Part shown: piece by piece, positions 46,205 to 57,790 of the stretch
Layout of the letters: each line of letters starts with the position of its first letter
Numbering within the stretch: position 1 is the stretch's first letter
Notes under the pieces: model-generated
The model's database searches: none
The model's input: the letters and a program-made list of their open reading frames with translations, nothing else
Told to the model about the DNA's origin: nothing
Translations under genes and position numbers: made by a program
Source of the DNA: Rhizophagus irregularis
Lineage: Eukaryota > Glomeromycota > Glomeromycetes > Glomerales > Glomeraceae
Assembly: GCF_026210795.1 (NCBI RefSeq)
Contig: NC_089446.1
Coordinates: forward strand, 682,001 to 746,000
Length of the DNA: 64,000 bases
Reading direction: 5' to 3'

Positions 46205-47489
46205 ATGTTGTTCAAGAAGGACCTCGACCAGAACACAACAGAACCAGCCAAGATGGTAAAACCTGGTACACCAAGTGTTCATGAATACTTTATGAAACAG
46301 AGCGCGTCCACCTGGTGTATTCAAAATTACATTAAATATATTCATGAGAATCTTGAGAATGAGATGATTGATTTTGATCATGCTCTCTCACTTTTCACTG
46401 AGAGCTTAGATCAAATCAATCAGAACTTTGGTATTCTTCTTTCGATTAAATCTTATTGTAAAAGTTATCTCATATGGTTAAAGGTACAGTACTGTTGCTA
46501 TTATATTATTGAATAATACAAACACAATATTTATAGATTTAACAGTCCTGCGCAGGTACTGCAACTATACAAACGTGTTGCAGTATTTTTGATTCCAAGA
46601 AAAATTTTCTTGAATTCAATGATGCTGCTAAGGTTAGTTAACATACTGTATATGCACCAAATCTGTTGAATTAGATATTCACATTTTATTATTGTCTGTA
46701 GACTTCAATAGCTATTGATACGAGGACGGAATCTTATCCAGAGTCATATGGATCTTTGCACCACCAAGGACTCCAACCCAAGTCCATCGGGATTTAACGA
46801 ATTTGCTTTCAACACCTAATAAGAGACCATTGGGAAATGAAGAATTTCAACAGTAAGTTCCGATTTTCTACTTACTCTATATCAGGGAAATGTTCTAATA
46901 GTGTATATTTTTTTCTGGTAAAGTTACTCCCAAGAAATCTCAATAATATGCGCATTTGGAATGACAACAGAGGAGTTGATGAAGGAAATTGGCAAGGAAC
47001 TAGCTAGGGAGTTGTCCACTTCACGTGATAACAATCCTTCCGTATGGACGCCTGCCCTGGAACGATATATAATCACTACTCTTAAGGAAAACATTGTTCT
47101 CGGAATTTTTATCGATATAACTTACAGAAAACTGGGAATAATTTCAGGCAGGCAGTTTTAGAACATGTGTCAGATATTGAAAATGTGTTGTTCAAGTCAT
47201 ACTGTGAGAAGGTTCTTCTCAATTTGTAAGTACTTTTAATATTTGTGCTATTAGTGTTTCCTGAAAGTACTAACATTTTGAATCTTATTTACAAATAAAT
47301 AGTTCCCATATCTTTGACGTTCATTCAACAATGCCTCAGGATATTGGTGAATGCAAATACATAATCTACCTTGTAGCGTCACTTTTCAAATTTTACGAAA
47401 CCACCTTTGATTATCTTTATTTTGATTGGATAGAGTCACATGCTTGTGCAGCAAAAATGATTAACCGGATGCCTACAAAAAAAATATAA
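46205..47489 (+). CDS. Hypothetical multi-exon protein
   Basis: No recognised family. Exon 1 (46205-46483, phase 0) encodes MLFKKDLDQNTTEPAKM... and a helical segment (SLFTESLDQINQNFGILLS). Exon 2 is probably 46546-46632 (IQTCCSIFDSKKNFLEF). Exon 3 starts near 46702 and ends at 46852, but three overlapping open frames make its acceptor uncertain. The next exon from about 46927 contains MTTEELMKEIGKELARELST. After an intron that may use AAAACTGGG as exon start (47128) the frame reads AVLEHVSDIENVLF, and a last exon from 47303 (SHIFDVHSTMPQDIGECKY, then FDYLYFDWIESHACAAKM) stops at 47487-47489. Composition is less AT-rich than the surroundings. The 3' end overlaps the first unit of the opposite-strand micro-exon array. 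Confidence 0.5.
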
Positions 47490-48230
47490 AATTTTTTAAT
47501 AGAAAAAAAACAAATTAAAAATATTATTACAGATAAGTTTCGAATGACATATCCAAGTCCTAAACTGAAAGAACCAATACCTACAAAAAAAAAGAGATTA
47601 AAAAAAATAAATTAAAAAAATGTTTCAAAATTTTGAATCGAAACTTATCAGATCCAAGCCCCGAAGCCGAAAAAACTGACACCTACAAAAAAAAAATTAA
47701 ATTAAAAAAAAAACAAAATAAACAAATTTTTAAAAAAATTTCGAACCAAAAAGCAATGAAAAAGAAACATTAGTTTGTTTCTTAAATTTAAAACCTTCTC
47801 CCTTTCCAAAGTCCAGTTTCATGTTCAAGCCAGCGCCTACAAAAAAAAATAATGAAAAGAAATGTTAAAACATTTCTTAAATTAAAAAATATTCCAACTC
47901 TTTCTTACTTTAAAGTCTGGTTCATTCGGGCCGGCGCTTTACAAAAAAAAATAATGAAAAGAAACGTTAAAACGTTTCTTAAATTAAAAAAAAAGATAAA
48001 AAAAAGTTTCAGCTCGTTCACACCTTAAAGTCCAGTTCGTTCTGGCTGGTAATTTCTACAAAAAAAAAAAAATAATGAAAGAAACGTTAGTAAAATGTTT
48101 CTACAAAGTTAATTTTAAAAAAAGCTTTACCTCTCAAAGCCGAAATGAAGCCAAAGGAGCTTATCTATGTACTTGCAGACCGAAGCTGAAACGAATAAAA
48201 TGCCATTCATGAAAATTTTTTAAAATTATT
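47470..48230 (-). CDS. Tandem micro-exon array, minus strand
   Basis: Units of about 100-155 nt on the minus strand: a T-run plus GTAG acceptor (six near 47474, 47582, 47680, 47835, 47939 and 48058; that at 47939 is degenerate), a short exon, and a donor (GTAAAG at 48130, GTGTGA near 48024, GTAAGA near 47907). Exons share a motif: AGLNMKLDFGK, AGPNEPDF and a diverged third copy. Introns hold inverted repeats with a branch-point-like centre, such as GAAACGTTTTAACGTTTC and GAAACATTTT-ACTAACGTTTC. The exon at 48131-48186 (LLWLHFGFER at its end) may be preceded by a start at about 48210 (MNGILFVSASV, weakly hydrophobic). The lower units are strongly decayed into A-runs. Confidence 0.4.
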
Positions 48231-48243
48231 TTATCCAAATTAT

Positions 48244-48338
48244 GGTGTAGTTAGCCGGCAAATAATTAGCCGTGATCTGGACTGGCTCCAGATGATCGGC
48301 AATCAGGAATTTGGCTCCGTTTTTCGGCTAACTACACC
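48244..48338. mobile_element. Foldback element with nested hairpin
   Basis: Outer arms GGTGTAGTTAGCCG (48244-48257) and CGGCTAACTACACC (48325-48338) are a perfect inverted repeat. Inside, GCCGTGATCTGGA and TCCAGATGATCGGC pair to form a second stem. About 95 nt, GC-rich against the AT-rich flanks. Same design as 38474-38550, with different sequence. Confidence 0.65.
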
Positions 48339-48399
48339 ATTATGTCGAAAAGATCCTAAAAAGTCTAAAAATATTAACTTTTTTGATTATCTTTCGCCG

Positions 48400-49477
48400 A
48401 TCAGCTGGTTTCTTGCAAAAAAAAAAAACTAACTTTATTAGATTATATTAATAAAATTTAATGTATAAATGGATTAATACTGTAATTGTTATATAATTGA
48501 ACTAACTTTATTAATCCATATTGCAATTGTGTCAGTATATATAAGCAGATTAATAAAATTATTAAATAAAATCTTTGATCTCTATATTAGGAAATATTAA
48601 CAATTGAGAAGACGAATAAATGATGTAAGTCTTTTTTAGAAGAAATTTTTAATCATACTCCTTGTTTTAAAGTATTAGTTTTTTTCATTTCATAACTCAT
48701 AAGCCACGAATAAATTTTTTTTTGCATTAAAAAGTTATCTAATCTTATACGGATATTATACATAATTATTGAGAAAGCTGAAACCATGTGATGCATTTTT
48801 GCATTTTTTCTAAAAAATCTTTTTTTAGGAAAAATACATGATTATTGTAATTATTTAATATTAAATAAGTAAATGGAAGCAAATAAAAAAAAATTTTTTT
48901 TTAAAAAAAAAAGATTTAAGGTGAATATATAACTACTGAACTATATAAAGTCTAATCTGATTATAGTCTTGACCCAAACCAAAAAAAAGAATAAAAAATA
49001 TTTTTTGGGTTAAAAAAAAAATTCCAAAAATTAAAAAAAAAAGAATGACTAAAAATAAAAATTATTATTATAGAAATGGTTAGTCGTGGTAACTAAAAGA
49101 AGAAAAATTATTACTTTTTTTTTGTTAGTATTAATCCATCAGAATAAAAAAAAATCTAGTTAAATTTTTAATTAACCGGAAATGTATTAGTTTAAAGATT
49201 GGTTATTGTAGTCAATTAATTATGATATGATAAATCAATGTTACACAATTCAAATTATTTATACAGTGTAATCTAAATATGACAAAATTTTTTTAATTAG
49301 ATAGATTCCCAATTCTTTACATAGTTACATAAAAATCTTTTTAGTTATTAGATAAAATCGGATGAGTTCTTCTTCCGTTAATGTTCCCTGGAAGAAATAC
49401 ATATTATTTTTTATGAATTGTATGTTGGCATCTAACTTTTCAAATTTTTTTCTGTATAATTGACAGTTACCATTAAT
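48400..49477. other. Gene-free AT-rich spacer
   Basis: Homopolymer-rich; no coding frame, no repeat family recognised. Confidence 0.5.
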
Positions 49478-50021
49478 TTAAGTAGTCAAATGTTTTACTA
49501 ATGTTTTGTGTCTTTTATAATTTTTATTATTAATTCCTTGACAGTTATTGTCGAAGTATTGCAGAATAATTTTTTCAGCGGGTGTATCAATCCATCCAAT
49601 ACAATTCGAGAATTCTTGATTCAACTTCTTCATGTCGAATTCTGTAAAATTAGTGGCAAGCTCATATGGTAAACTTGACAATAAACAACAGTCAACAATT
49701 AGCTTATAAAGATAGTCAAATTGTTGAAACAAATAATAAAATGACTTACGTTGCCTCATCCCACCTGGCTTTCGAGGTTTTCCACCAGTACTTGCGATAT
49801 TTTTTCAGTTAGCCGGGCTCAAAGACATCAGAAGTGGAGGTAAAAGAGGTGGTTGCAGTATCTTGAGTTGATTGAATATTTTGACTAGATACCATATTAT
49901 CCAGATTGATATACTTTGGGAGTTCACAAATATTACGCAATATTCTAAAACTTTCCGTTGCACAAGATAGTGATCTACAATCAAGTGCCGAAGTAACGTT
50001 AGTAAAGCCAAGGTGACGCAA
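49478..50021 (-). pseudogene. Unrecognised gene remnant, minus strand
   Basis: Two minus-strand frames: 49809-50021 (RHLGFTNVTSALDCRS..., Ser/Thr-rich end STSDVFEPG; no ATG) and 49478-49759 (with SLPYELATNFTEFDMKKL and GWIDTPAEKIILQYFDNN). A GTAAGT donor at about 49749 and an AAG acceptor near 49683 could join pieces, but a stop lies between the two frames. It may be a decayed transposon or host gene; no family is assigned. It runs divergently from the BTB gene, with under 100 nt between them. Confidence 0.35.
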
Positions 50022-50106
50022 TGAACGTAATGAATTGTGTACTACCGTACATCAATATTTAAGTTTAAACCATGCCTGAAAATTTTTTTTTTTTTTTTTA
50101 AAAAAA

Positions 50107-51622
50107 ATGATCGCGCAATTTTTTTCGAAATTAAGTCAAAATTATATTGAATTATTAAAAGATGATGAATATTATGATGTCACCATTGAAGTTGGCGAAG
50201 ATCCTAACGTAAAAATATTTCGTGCTCATATGAATATTTTATGCTATCGTTCACCATATTTGCGACAAGCTTTAGCTTCAAACAAAAAGAATAATGATAA
50301 TATTTTATCTCATATCAAATTACCAAATACATCACCGGAAATCTTTCAAATTATATTAGAGTAAGTTTATATATTATAATATGACATGACCTTGAATGTT
50401 CAAATTAATATAACATTTATTTTTGTGATAGGTATATTTATGGCGGTATTCTTTCGTTGGATGAAAAAGATACTTCAGACTTTCTTAAAGTATTGGCTAC
50501 TGCAGATAAGCTTAGTCTTCAAGAACTGGTTGATTATTTACAAGGATATTTAATTGAAAATAGGTCTGAATGGTTGGAACAACATTTTGGATTTACTCAA
50601 CAAATTAGTTCACAATCTAATAATTTATTGAGACTTCAAGAATTTTGTACAAATTTAATGGTTCAGTCTCCCGAGAAAGTTCTTAAATCATTAAATTTCA
50701 CTTCATTTCCTGAAAAATCTTTAATTTCGATTATTAAAAGTGATGATTTACAAATGAAAGAAATTGAAGTATGGGAATATGTATTAAAATGGGGACTTGC
50801 ACAAAATCCAACTCTCATTCCAGATCTTAAAACTTGGTCTGATGATGATTTTAAAACAATGAAAAATACTCTACAACATTGTTTACCTTTCGTTAGATTT
50901 TATTGTTTATCGCCAAAAGAATTTTCACAAAAAGTTCGTCCATATCAAAAACTTCTAAATCAACAACTTTATGAAGATATGTTATTATTTTATTTAGATC
51001 CTGATAGTGTATCATCTCATAACATTCAACTTCCTAGAAAAATTAAAATTAATAAAAACATCGAAGAAGTTATTTGTTCACAAATTGTTAATTCTGGTAT
51101 TATTTCAACTATTTCAAGATGGATAGATAAAATTGCTATTAATAATAACAATTTTAATGAATCATATTTACCATATAAATTTGAATTATTATTAAGAGGA
51201 AGTCGAAATGGATTTACCCTAAAAAATTTCATGAATTATGTGATAATAAACCTAATACTGTTATATTTATTAAAATAAAAGGAACAGAAGAAATTATTGG
51301 TGGGTATAATCCATCAATTTGGGAATCTTGTGCTAATTGGGTTTGGGGTAAAGCCGAAGAACGTTTTATTTTTTCTTTTAAAAATAAGAATAATTTTAAA
51401 GATGCAATTTTGAGTAAAATAATATATTCTAAATTTGCGTTATGTTTTGGTCCTACAGCTGGTCCACATTTTGGTGGTGATATTAATATATGTGCTTCAA
51501 ATGTATTGGCAGATTATAATTTCACAGAGTATTTTAAGGGGCATTATGAAAAAAATATAAGAGATAGTGAAGGTAAATTTACTATAGAAGATTATGAAGT
51601 GTTTAAAATAACAAAGAAATAA
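50107..51622 (+). pseudogene. BTB/POZ-BACK-TLDc protein, frameshifted paralogue
   Basis: Exon 1 (50107-50360) encodes the BTB domain start (FSKLSQNYIELLKDDEYYDV, IFRAHMNILCYRSPYLRQ); exon 2 runs 50432-51622 with BACK-like and TLDc regions. At 51217-51219 it has CCC where the intact paralogue at 55144 has CCCC, shifting the frame at the TLDc entry (GFT|L instead of GFTP). After that point the correct frame is open to TAA at 51620-51622 and still closely matches the paralogue. TLDc proteins are linked to oxidative-stress resistance and V-ATPase regulation, and BTB domains to Cul3 ligases. A one-base loss in a C-run could also be an assembly error; with the base restored by inference the protein would be about 481 aa. 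Confidence 0.8.
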
Positions 51623-52600
51623 ATATAGTGTTTAATTAATGAATTTTATTTAAGGCAAAAAATATAATAAAAATATTTATACGTCATTTATAACATTTTA
51701 ACAAAGAAATAAATAATTATTTTTAACATAACAAACTTATACTAGTTTATTTTTGTTAAATTAATGTATAATATTTTATATTTAAAGCGTACTAAGATAA
51801 TACTAAATGTCTACTATAAATAATTAAATAAAGGTCTTTTTATACAAGTTTGTTGAAAAATCAAGTTTCTATGATTTATTTCTTAACTCATCAAAAAGGA
51901 TTTTTATATAATCATGTTGAAACAATAATTTCACACAAAGTTCTATTAACTAATAAAATGAAAAAGTGTCTTTTTATAATAATGTATTATTTCTTTAATA
52001 TTAAATAAAGAATATCATCATTGTTTAACATTGTTTAACTTAACATCGTGAATATGTTACATTTACGGAAAACAATATCTGATATGTATTAAACATTTCT
52101 TACAGAGCACTCAATGAAACCTTCACAATAGGAATCATAATTAAAAGTTAAATTACATCACGAATAGTGTAGTACTTGCTATTTTTTACCTAAATTTCGA
52201 AGAAAATATATTTTTTTCTGAATATTGAAGAATCAATACTTGTTCCAATAAAGTTAATCGAGAATCCTTATTCTAAAAAACGGAAATATCATGACTTTTT
52301 TTTTAACGTAATCCGAGGGTAGCTGCAGAAATAGTATTTCTAATGTAAGAAATAAAAAAAATCAAAATTTGGTTACATTTCCTACTAAGTTAAAATCTGA
52401 ACATTTCTCTTAAAAACTCTTGTCGCCGTTAAATTTCTGATGTTAGGAGATTTTAACGAATTTAGCACGCAATATTTTAATGTAAGATTTTTTTAAACAT
52501 GCACAAAAAACTTGTTTTCTTTAATATTTTATAACGATAAAGGCCTCTATATCAAATACCTCTCCCTTGTGATTTTCAAAAAAACGATGAAAAAAAATAT
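51623..52600. other. Spacer; first 120 nt duplicated at 56642
   Basis: The first 120 nt (GAATTTTATTTAAG, AACAAAGAAATAAATAA) match the 3' flank of the intact BTB gene, so the duplication included the 3' end. The rest is AT-rich and has no gene. Confidence 0.5.
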
Positions 52601-52603
52601 AAT

Positions 52604-52706
52604 TTAGACCGGAATTATAAAATTTGGCCAGAATTACAACCGAAATTATAAATCACATGACATGTACATAACCGGTTATAATTCTGGTCAAATTTTGGTC
52701 ATTTTT
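52604..52706. mobile_element. Inverted-repeat element abutting a kinase relic
   Basis: GACCGGAATTATAAAATTTG (left) and GGTTATAATTCTGGTCAAAT (right) form imperfect arms, with GGCCAGAATTA in the middle. Kinase homology on the minus strand stops exactly where this repeat begins (after DESLKN), suggesting insertion or a deletion end point. Confidence 0.5.
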
Positions 52707-53355
52707 TAAGGATTCATCAGTAATATTTCGTGTCTCAAGCAAAGCAACTTCTTTATTTTGTAATCTTAGATATTCATATTTATTATAATCATAATATAAT
52801 GGACCTTCATTCCATATTGCTAAATATTTAACGAAATAACCTTCACCTATTTCTTCAATATTATTAAATTTATCATAAGTTATTCTACAGCCAAATAGGA
52901 TCATGCTTTTTTCATCATGCTGAAATCTTTTTATTAAGCTATAAATAAACTACTATTGCATAATTATTATTGATATTTTTGACGTTGTTTAATCAATAGT
53001 TTATCGTATTTATAAGATGATCATTGGCGGCTGCAGAATAACACAGTTTTTAGATAGGGGTTAGAATATCATCGAACTGCGAACACAGTTATTTGATGGG
53101 GTTAGAATATCACCGAACTGCGAACCAGTTCGGTGATATTCTTACACCCCTATCAAATAACTAATATATATATCCATTCAATTATTTTATCAATTATAAT
53201 ATCATCAATTTTTTCATTTTCACTGGTCCAATTTGATAAAATAATTTTAAATTATTCACTTGACATGGTTTACACCATTTATATTTTGAATGATTTTTAC
53301 TTATATATTGTTCGTCACATTTTTCACATCGTCCAAATTTATTTTGAGGTGGCAT
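52707..53355 (-). pseudogene. Protein kinase N-terminal relic
   Basis: Minus-strand fragment starting at ATG 53355: MPPQNKFGRCEKCDEQYISK with CxxC...CxxC, then SNWTSENEKIDDIIIDKIIE in a shifted frame. After an interruption, ITYDKFNNIEEIGEGYFVKY and IWNEGPLYYDYNKYEYL follow, with the glycine-loop region and VALLETRN. This is the Cys-rich leader plus N-lobe of a TKL-like kinase. The catalytic loop and C-lobe are absent. A foldback element (53088-53161) and unrelated sequence separate the two halves. Confidence 0.65.
53088..53161. mobile_element. Foldback MITE inside the kinase relic
   Basis: GTTATTTGATGGGGTTAGAA...CACCGAACTG pairs with CAGTTCGGTG...CACCCCTATCAAATAAC over about 33 nt with a 5-nt loop. 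A partial direct copy of the left arm (GATAGGGGTTAGAATATCAT) lies at 53053-53075. Confidence 0.7.
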
Positions 53356-53361
53356 TATTAA

Positions 53362-55143
53362 TTATTTTAATGTTGAACTTTTCTTTGAAAAATTTGGTCA
53401 ATTAAACTTGTCAGAACAAGAGGAAAAAATGAATTTTAATTGGGAAAAAACGCCAAGAATGTTTGTTGTACAACCGTAATCATCATGTAGTAAATATGAC
53501 GCAAAACATATATTGTATTTAAGATAAATCTAATAACAAAATATTATAGTTCTGAATTTATATAAAATCATAATGAAATAAATATATAATTATACTTTAA
53601 ACTATCCTTCGATTTTACCTTAATAAAGACAAAGATTTGGTATAATATTATAATTCATAATACAGTAATATTATGACTTATCTGATTAATAATTTTAAAC
53701 ATACTTAAAGAATTGAGACAACAAATTTTAGCCTAAGAAAATTATTTATATTTTAAGTAAAAAGCTTTGTTATATTGAATTTAGAATTATGAGTAAACAA
53801 ATTTTTGATTTATAATAAGATGATTAAAGGCTTATTTTCAATATGCAAATATTAACTTTTAACTTTTAATAAACTATCCATGTTGTAGTAAATTAAACAG
53901 GTTATGCGTCAAGTTCAAGACAATCAATTATTGTTATTTTCTATAATCATTATAATAATTATTAATTTAAGTGGAATATTTATAATTAGGCGCAACCAAA
54001 AATTAACTGAATAAGAAAATATTTAGAAATTGAAAAATAAAAAAAAGTTAATCGTAAATTAAACATAATCAAATGATAACTTATCTTTGTCTTAAAAGAT
54101 TAAAATTATTCTTTCTTCACTCAAAAAAAAGTTGAGTTCAAAGATTAAAACAAAAAAATTCCGAGGATTTCAATAAAATCCTTTCATTATTTATTTTTTT
54201 TTTTATTATTTACTGATATATTGAAATATTAAAACGATGATATCATTAATTTTTAGTAGAATGAAATCACAATATTAAATTATGATCCACATTACTTTTA
54301 GTGTAAAGCGAAATGTAAAATTCTTTTAGTTACTACGGAATAAAAATATTTATCTTGATCCTAATAAAAATAGTTAAAATAGAAGATAAAGTTTGCATAA
54401 TGCAGAAAAAAGCAACGGCAACGAGATATCTAGAAATCTCATATATATAACGTGATTGATTATTTGTCTTTTAATGTTTTCAGGTTCGTGGTTTTCCACC
54501 ACAATCATGATTAATGTTACCATAAATCTTTTGAATAAAACTTTTTATTTTCCTAATTAAAAATTCATATCTCCAGATTTTCTAGAAAATTCTACTATAT
54601 TATTTGGAAAGATATTGAATAATTGCATTAACTAAAAAATAAGAGAAGCAAGAAAAGCCAACTCGTGAATATTTAGCTATTCTATATCGAATAGTTAAGA
54701 ATCAGAAATCAAAAAACTGCATTATTATTTTTAATAACTATTTTTGAACCATTTTTATAAACATTACACCTATCAAAATGTTGCATGCAAAATTCGTTAA
54801 AGGTAAAAACTAAAGATATGAAATTTTACTTGTAAAACTAGAAATATAACGGTTAAAGGGTCAAACATTCCAGATTTTAACTTTAATATGGAAAAGTTTA
54901 AATTAATGGAAAGATACAAATCATTAAATTCTAAACTTTTTTTTTATCACTTTATTTGTGATCTTCAAATACTGCGGGAATTTTTTTCATAAAAAAAAAT
55001 AAATACCTATTTCGGAAGACAATTGTACTACTATTGTATATTGTACTACTACCTGAAACGTTATAAAATAAAACTTTATTTATTTTTATTTTTATTTTTA
55101 TTTTTTATATATTTTTTTTTTAAAAAAAAAAGAAAAAAGAAAA
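53362..55143. other. Gene-free AT-rich spacer
   Basis: No coding frames of note. The 80 nt before 55144 are T-runs followed by an A-run, as also seen before 50107. Confidence 0.5.
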
Positions 55144-56641
55144 ATGGTTACTCAATTTTTTTCGAAATTAAGTCAAAATTACATTGAATTATTAAAAGAT
55201 GATGAATACTATGATATCACTATTGAAGTTGGTGAAGATCCTAACGTAAAAATATTTCGTGCTCATATGAATATTTTGTGTTACCGTTCTCCATATTTAC
55301 GACGAATATTAAAGTCTAACAAAAAGAACAATGATAACGGTTTAGTCCATATTAAATTATCAAATACATCACCGGAAACCTTTCAAATTATATTAGAGTA
55401 AGTTAAATATTATGATATGCATAATTTTAATAATCAAATTATAACTTTATTTTTATAATAGGTATATTTATGGTGGTATTCTTTCATTGGATAAAAAAGA
55501 CACATCAGACCTTGAAGTTTTGGCTACTGCAGATAAGCTTAATCTTCAAGAACTAGTTGATTATTTACAAGGATATTTAATTGAAAATAAATCCGAATGG
55601 TTAGAACAACATTTTGAATTTGCTCAACAAATTAGCTCCAATTCTAATAATTTATTAAAACTTCAAGAATTTTGTACAAATTTAATGGTTCGGTCTCCCG
55701 AAAAAGTACTTAAATCGCTAAATTTTACTTCACTTTCTGAGAAATCTTTGACTTCACTTATTAAGAGAGATGATTTACAAATGAAAGAGATTGAAGTATG
55801 GGAATATGTATTAAAATGGGGACTTGCAAAAAATCCAACTCTCATTCCAGATCCTAAAACTTGGTCTGATGATGATTTTAAAGCAATGAAAAGTACTCTA
55901 CAAAGTTCTTTACCTTTGGTTAGATTATTTTGTTTATCATCAAAAGAATTTTCACAAAAAGTTCGTCCATATCAAAAACTCCTAAATCAACAACTTTATG
56001 AAGATTTATTAAACTTTTATTTAGATCCTGATAGTGTATCATCTCATAACATTCAACTTCCTAGAATAATTAATGAAAACGTTGAAGTTATTTGTTCACT
56101 AATTGTTAATTCTGGTATTGTTTCAACTATTTCAAGATGGATAGATAAAATAGTTATTAATAATAACAATTTTAATGAAAAATATTTACCATATAAATTT
56201 GAATTATTATTAAGAGGAAGCCGAGATGGATTTACCCCTAAAAAGTTTCATGAATTATGTGATAAAAAACCTAATACCGTTACATTTATTAAAATAAAAG
56301 GAACAGAAGAAATTATTGGTGGGTATAATCCATCAATATGGGAATCTTATGGTTGGGCTTGGGGTAAAGCCGAAGATAGTTTTATTTTTTCTTTTAAAAA
56401 TAAGAATAATTTTGAAGATGCAATTTTGAGTAAAATAATAAATTCTGAATATGCGTTATTTTTTGAATCTATAGCTGGTCCATATTTTGGTCTTGATATT
56501 AATATATGTGCTTCAAGTGTATCGGAAGATTATAATTGCACTGAGTATTATAAAAGGCATTATGAAAAAAATATAAGAGCTAATAGTGAAGGTAAATTTA
56601 CTATAGAAGATTATGAAGTTTTTCAAATAATAAAGAAATAA
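55144..56641 (+). CDS. BTB/POZ-BACK-TLDc protein, intact
   Basis: Predicted 477 aa; exons 55144-55397 and 55462-56641, one 64-nt GT-AG intron at phase 2. BTB domain about residues 20-110 (YYDITIEVGEDPNVKIFRAH, NILCYRSPYLRRIL), BACK-like helices about 115-270 (LVDYLQGYLIENKSEWLEQ, EIEVWEYVLKWGLAKNP), TLDc about 300-475 (YKFELLLRGSRDGFTPKKF, IIGGYNPSIW, INICASSVSEDYN). Members of this class are greatly expanded in Glomeromycotina. By family knowledge BTB-BACK suggests a Cullin-3 adaptor and TLDc a stress or V-ATPase link; a direct function is not shown. The paralogue 5 kb upstream is frameshifted, so this copy probably carries the function. Confidence 0.9.
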
Positions 56642-57507
56642 ATGTAGTATTTAAAGGATGAATTTTATTTAAGACAAAAATATAATAAATTCTGTATTTA
56701 TACATATATTGTAACAAAGAAATAAATAAATTATTGTTATATTTACGTAACAACTCTCAGTTATTAAATAGAAATTCTGTTTAAAATTAGGATATTCAAA
56801 TGTTCATTTAAATCAAGTAAATTAGAATATTCGACCATAGAATTTTGTGATTCGAATCTGTCATGAGTTTCGATTCGTTATACCATGATTCGAGTATACT
56901 ATGAGATCATGATATAAATTGCCGATCATGTAAAATGCTTTTTGCTAATTTTTCAACTAATACTTTGATTTTTGTAATATAAACTGAAATCATAATAAAG
57001 TCCATAACACGTAAAAAAAAATTGTCTAAAAGTCACATAATATTTAAATATTATAGTTTCAATGCATTTGAGATCTGAATATCATAAATATTCATCTTAT
57101 GAAAAGTTATTTAGAATGACGTAACTCTCATGTTTTTTCTCATGTAAATTTATGATAAAATGACTCATCTAGACTGACACATTAAATTCCTTCTCAAATT
57201 CTTTTTTATATAACTTGTATAAAGTTTATAGGTTGATGGGCAAAATGCGCATTTTAGGTGGTTTCACGTACGTGATGCCATACCTGCATGATTAGTAGTG
57301 TGTGATAATTAATATGTATTACAACATGTTTTATAATAATAATAAACTTTTTTCAAACTTTCAAACTTTTTTTCACCATTTTCTAATTTTTATTGCCATG
57401 CGTACGTGCGTAAAATGTTTAAATATTAAAAATATGTTTAATTTATTTTATAAAAATACGTTTATACTACATAATTGATACTTCATAATATAATAATATA
57501 AAAAAAA
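56642..57507. other. Spacer
   Basis: Duplicated 3' flank (first 120 nt), then AT-rich sequence with a 14-nt palindrome AAAATGCGCATTTT near 57243. No gene. Confidence 0.5.
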
Positions 57508-57729
57508 AATAATAATAAACAAATTATACAAATTACAACCAAGAAACCTAAAAAAATAACTCATCAAGTTATATCCCTCGTACTACATAGATCTCAAAAT
57601 TATTCCATATGGAATCCTTCACCAGTACCTCTTTGGATGATTTTGGCTACTTTGAATTATTTACATTCGGGAGGATGGACTTTATCTTTGAATAATTATA
57701 GTTTAGATTTCTTTAACGATAGTGATTAA
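57508..57729 (+). pseudogene. Unrecognised coding remnant
   Basis: An open plus-strand stretch without ATG reads KKITHQVISLVLHRSQNYSI, then NPSPVPLWMILATLNYLHSG, and ends SLDFFNDSD with TAA at 57727-57729. Composition looks coding and the hydrophobic part could be a membrane segment. It lies tail to tail with the kinase relic. Family unknown. Confidence 0.4.
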
Positions 57730-57790
57730 GTAATTATGATAAAAAAAAATCAGACGTAATAATGTTATTTATTTTATATAATGTGTATAC

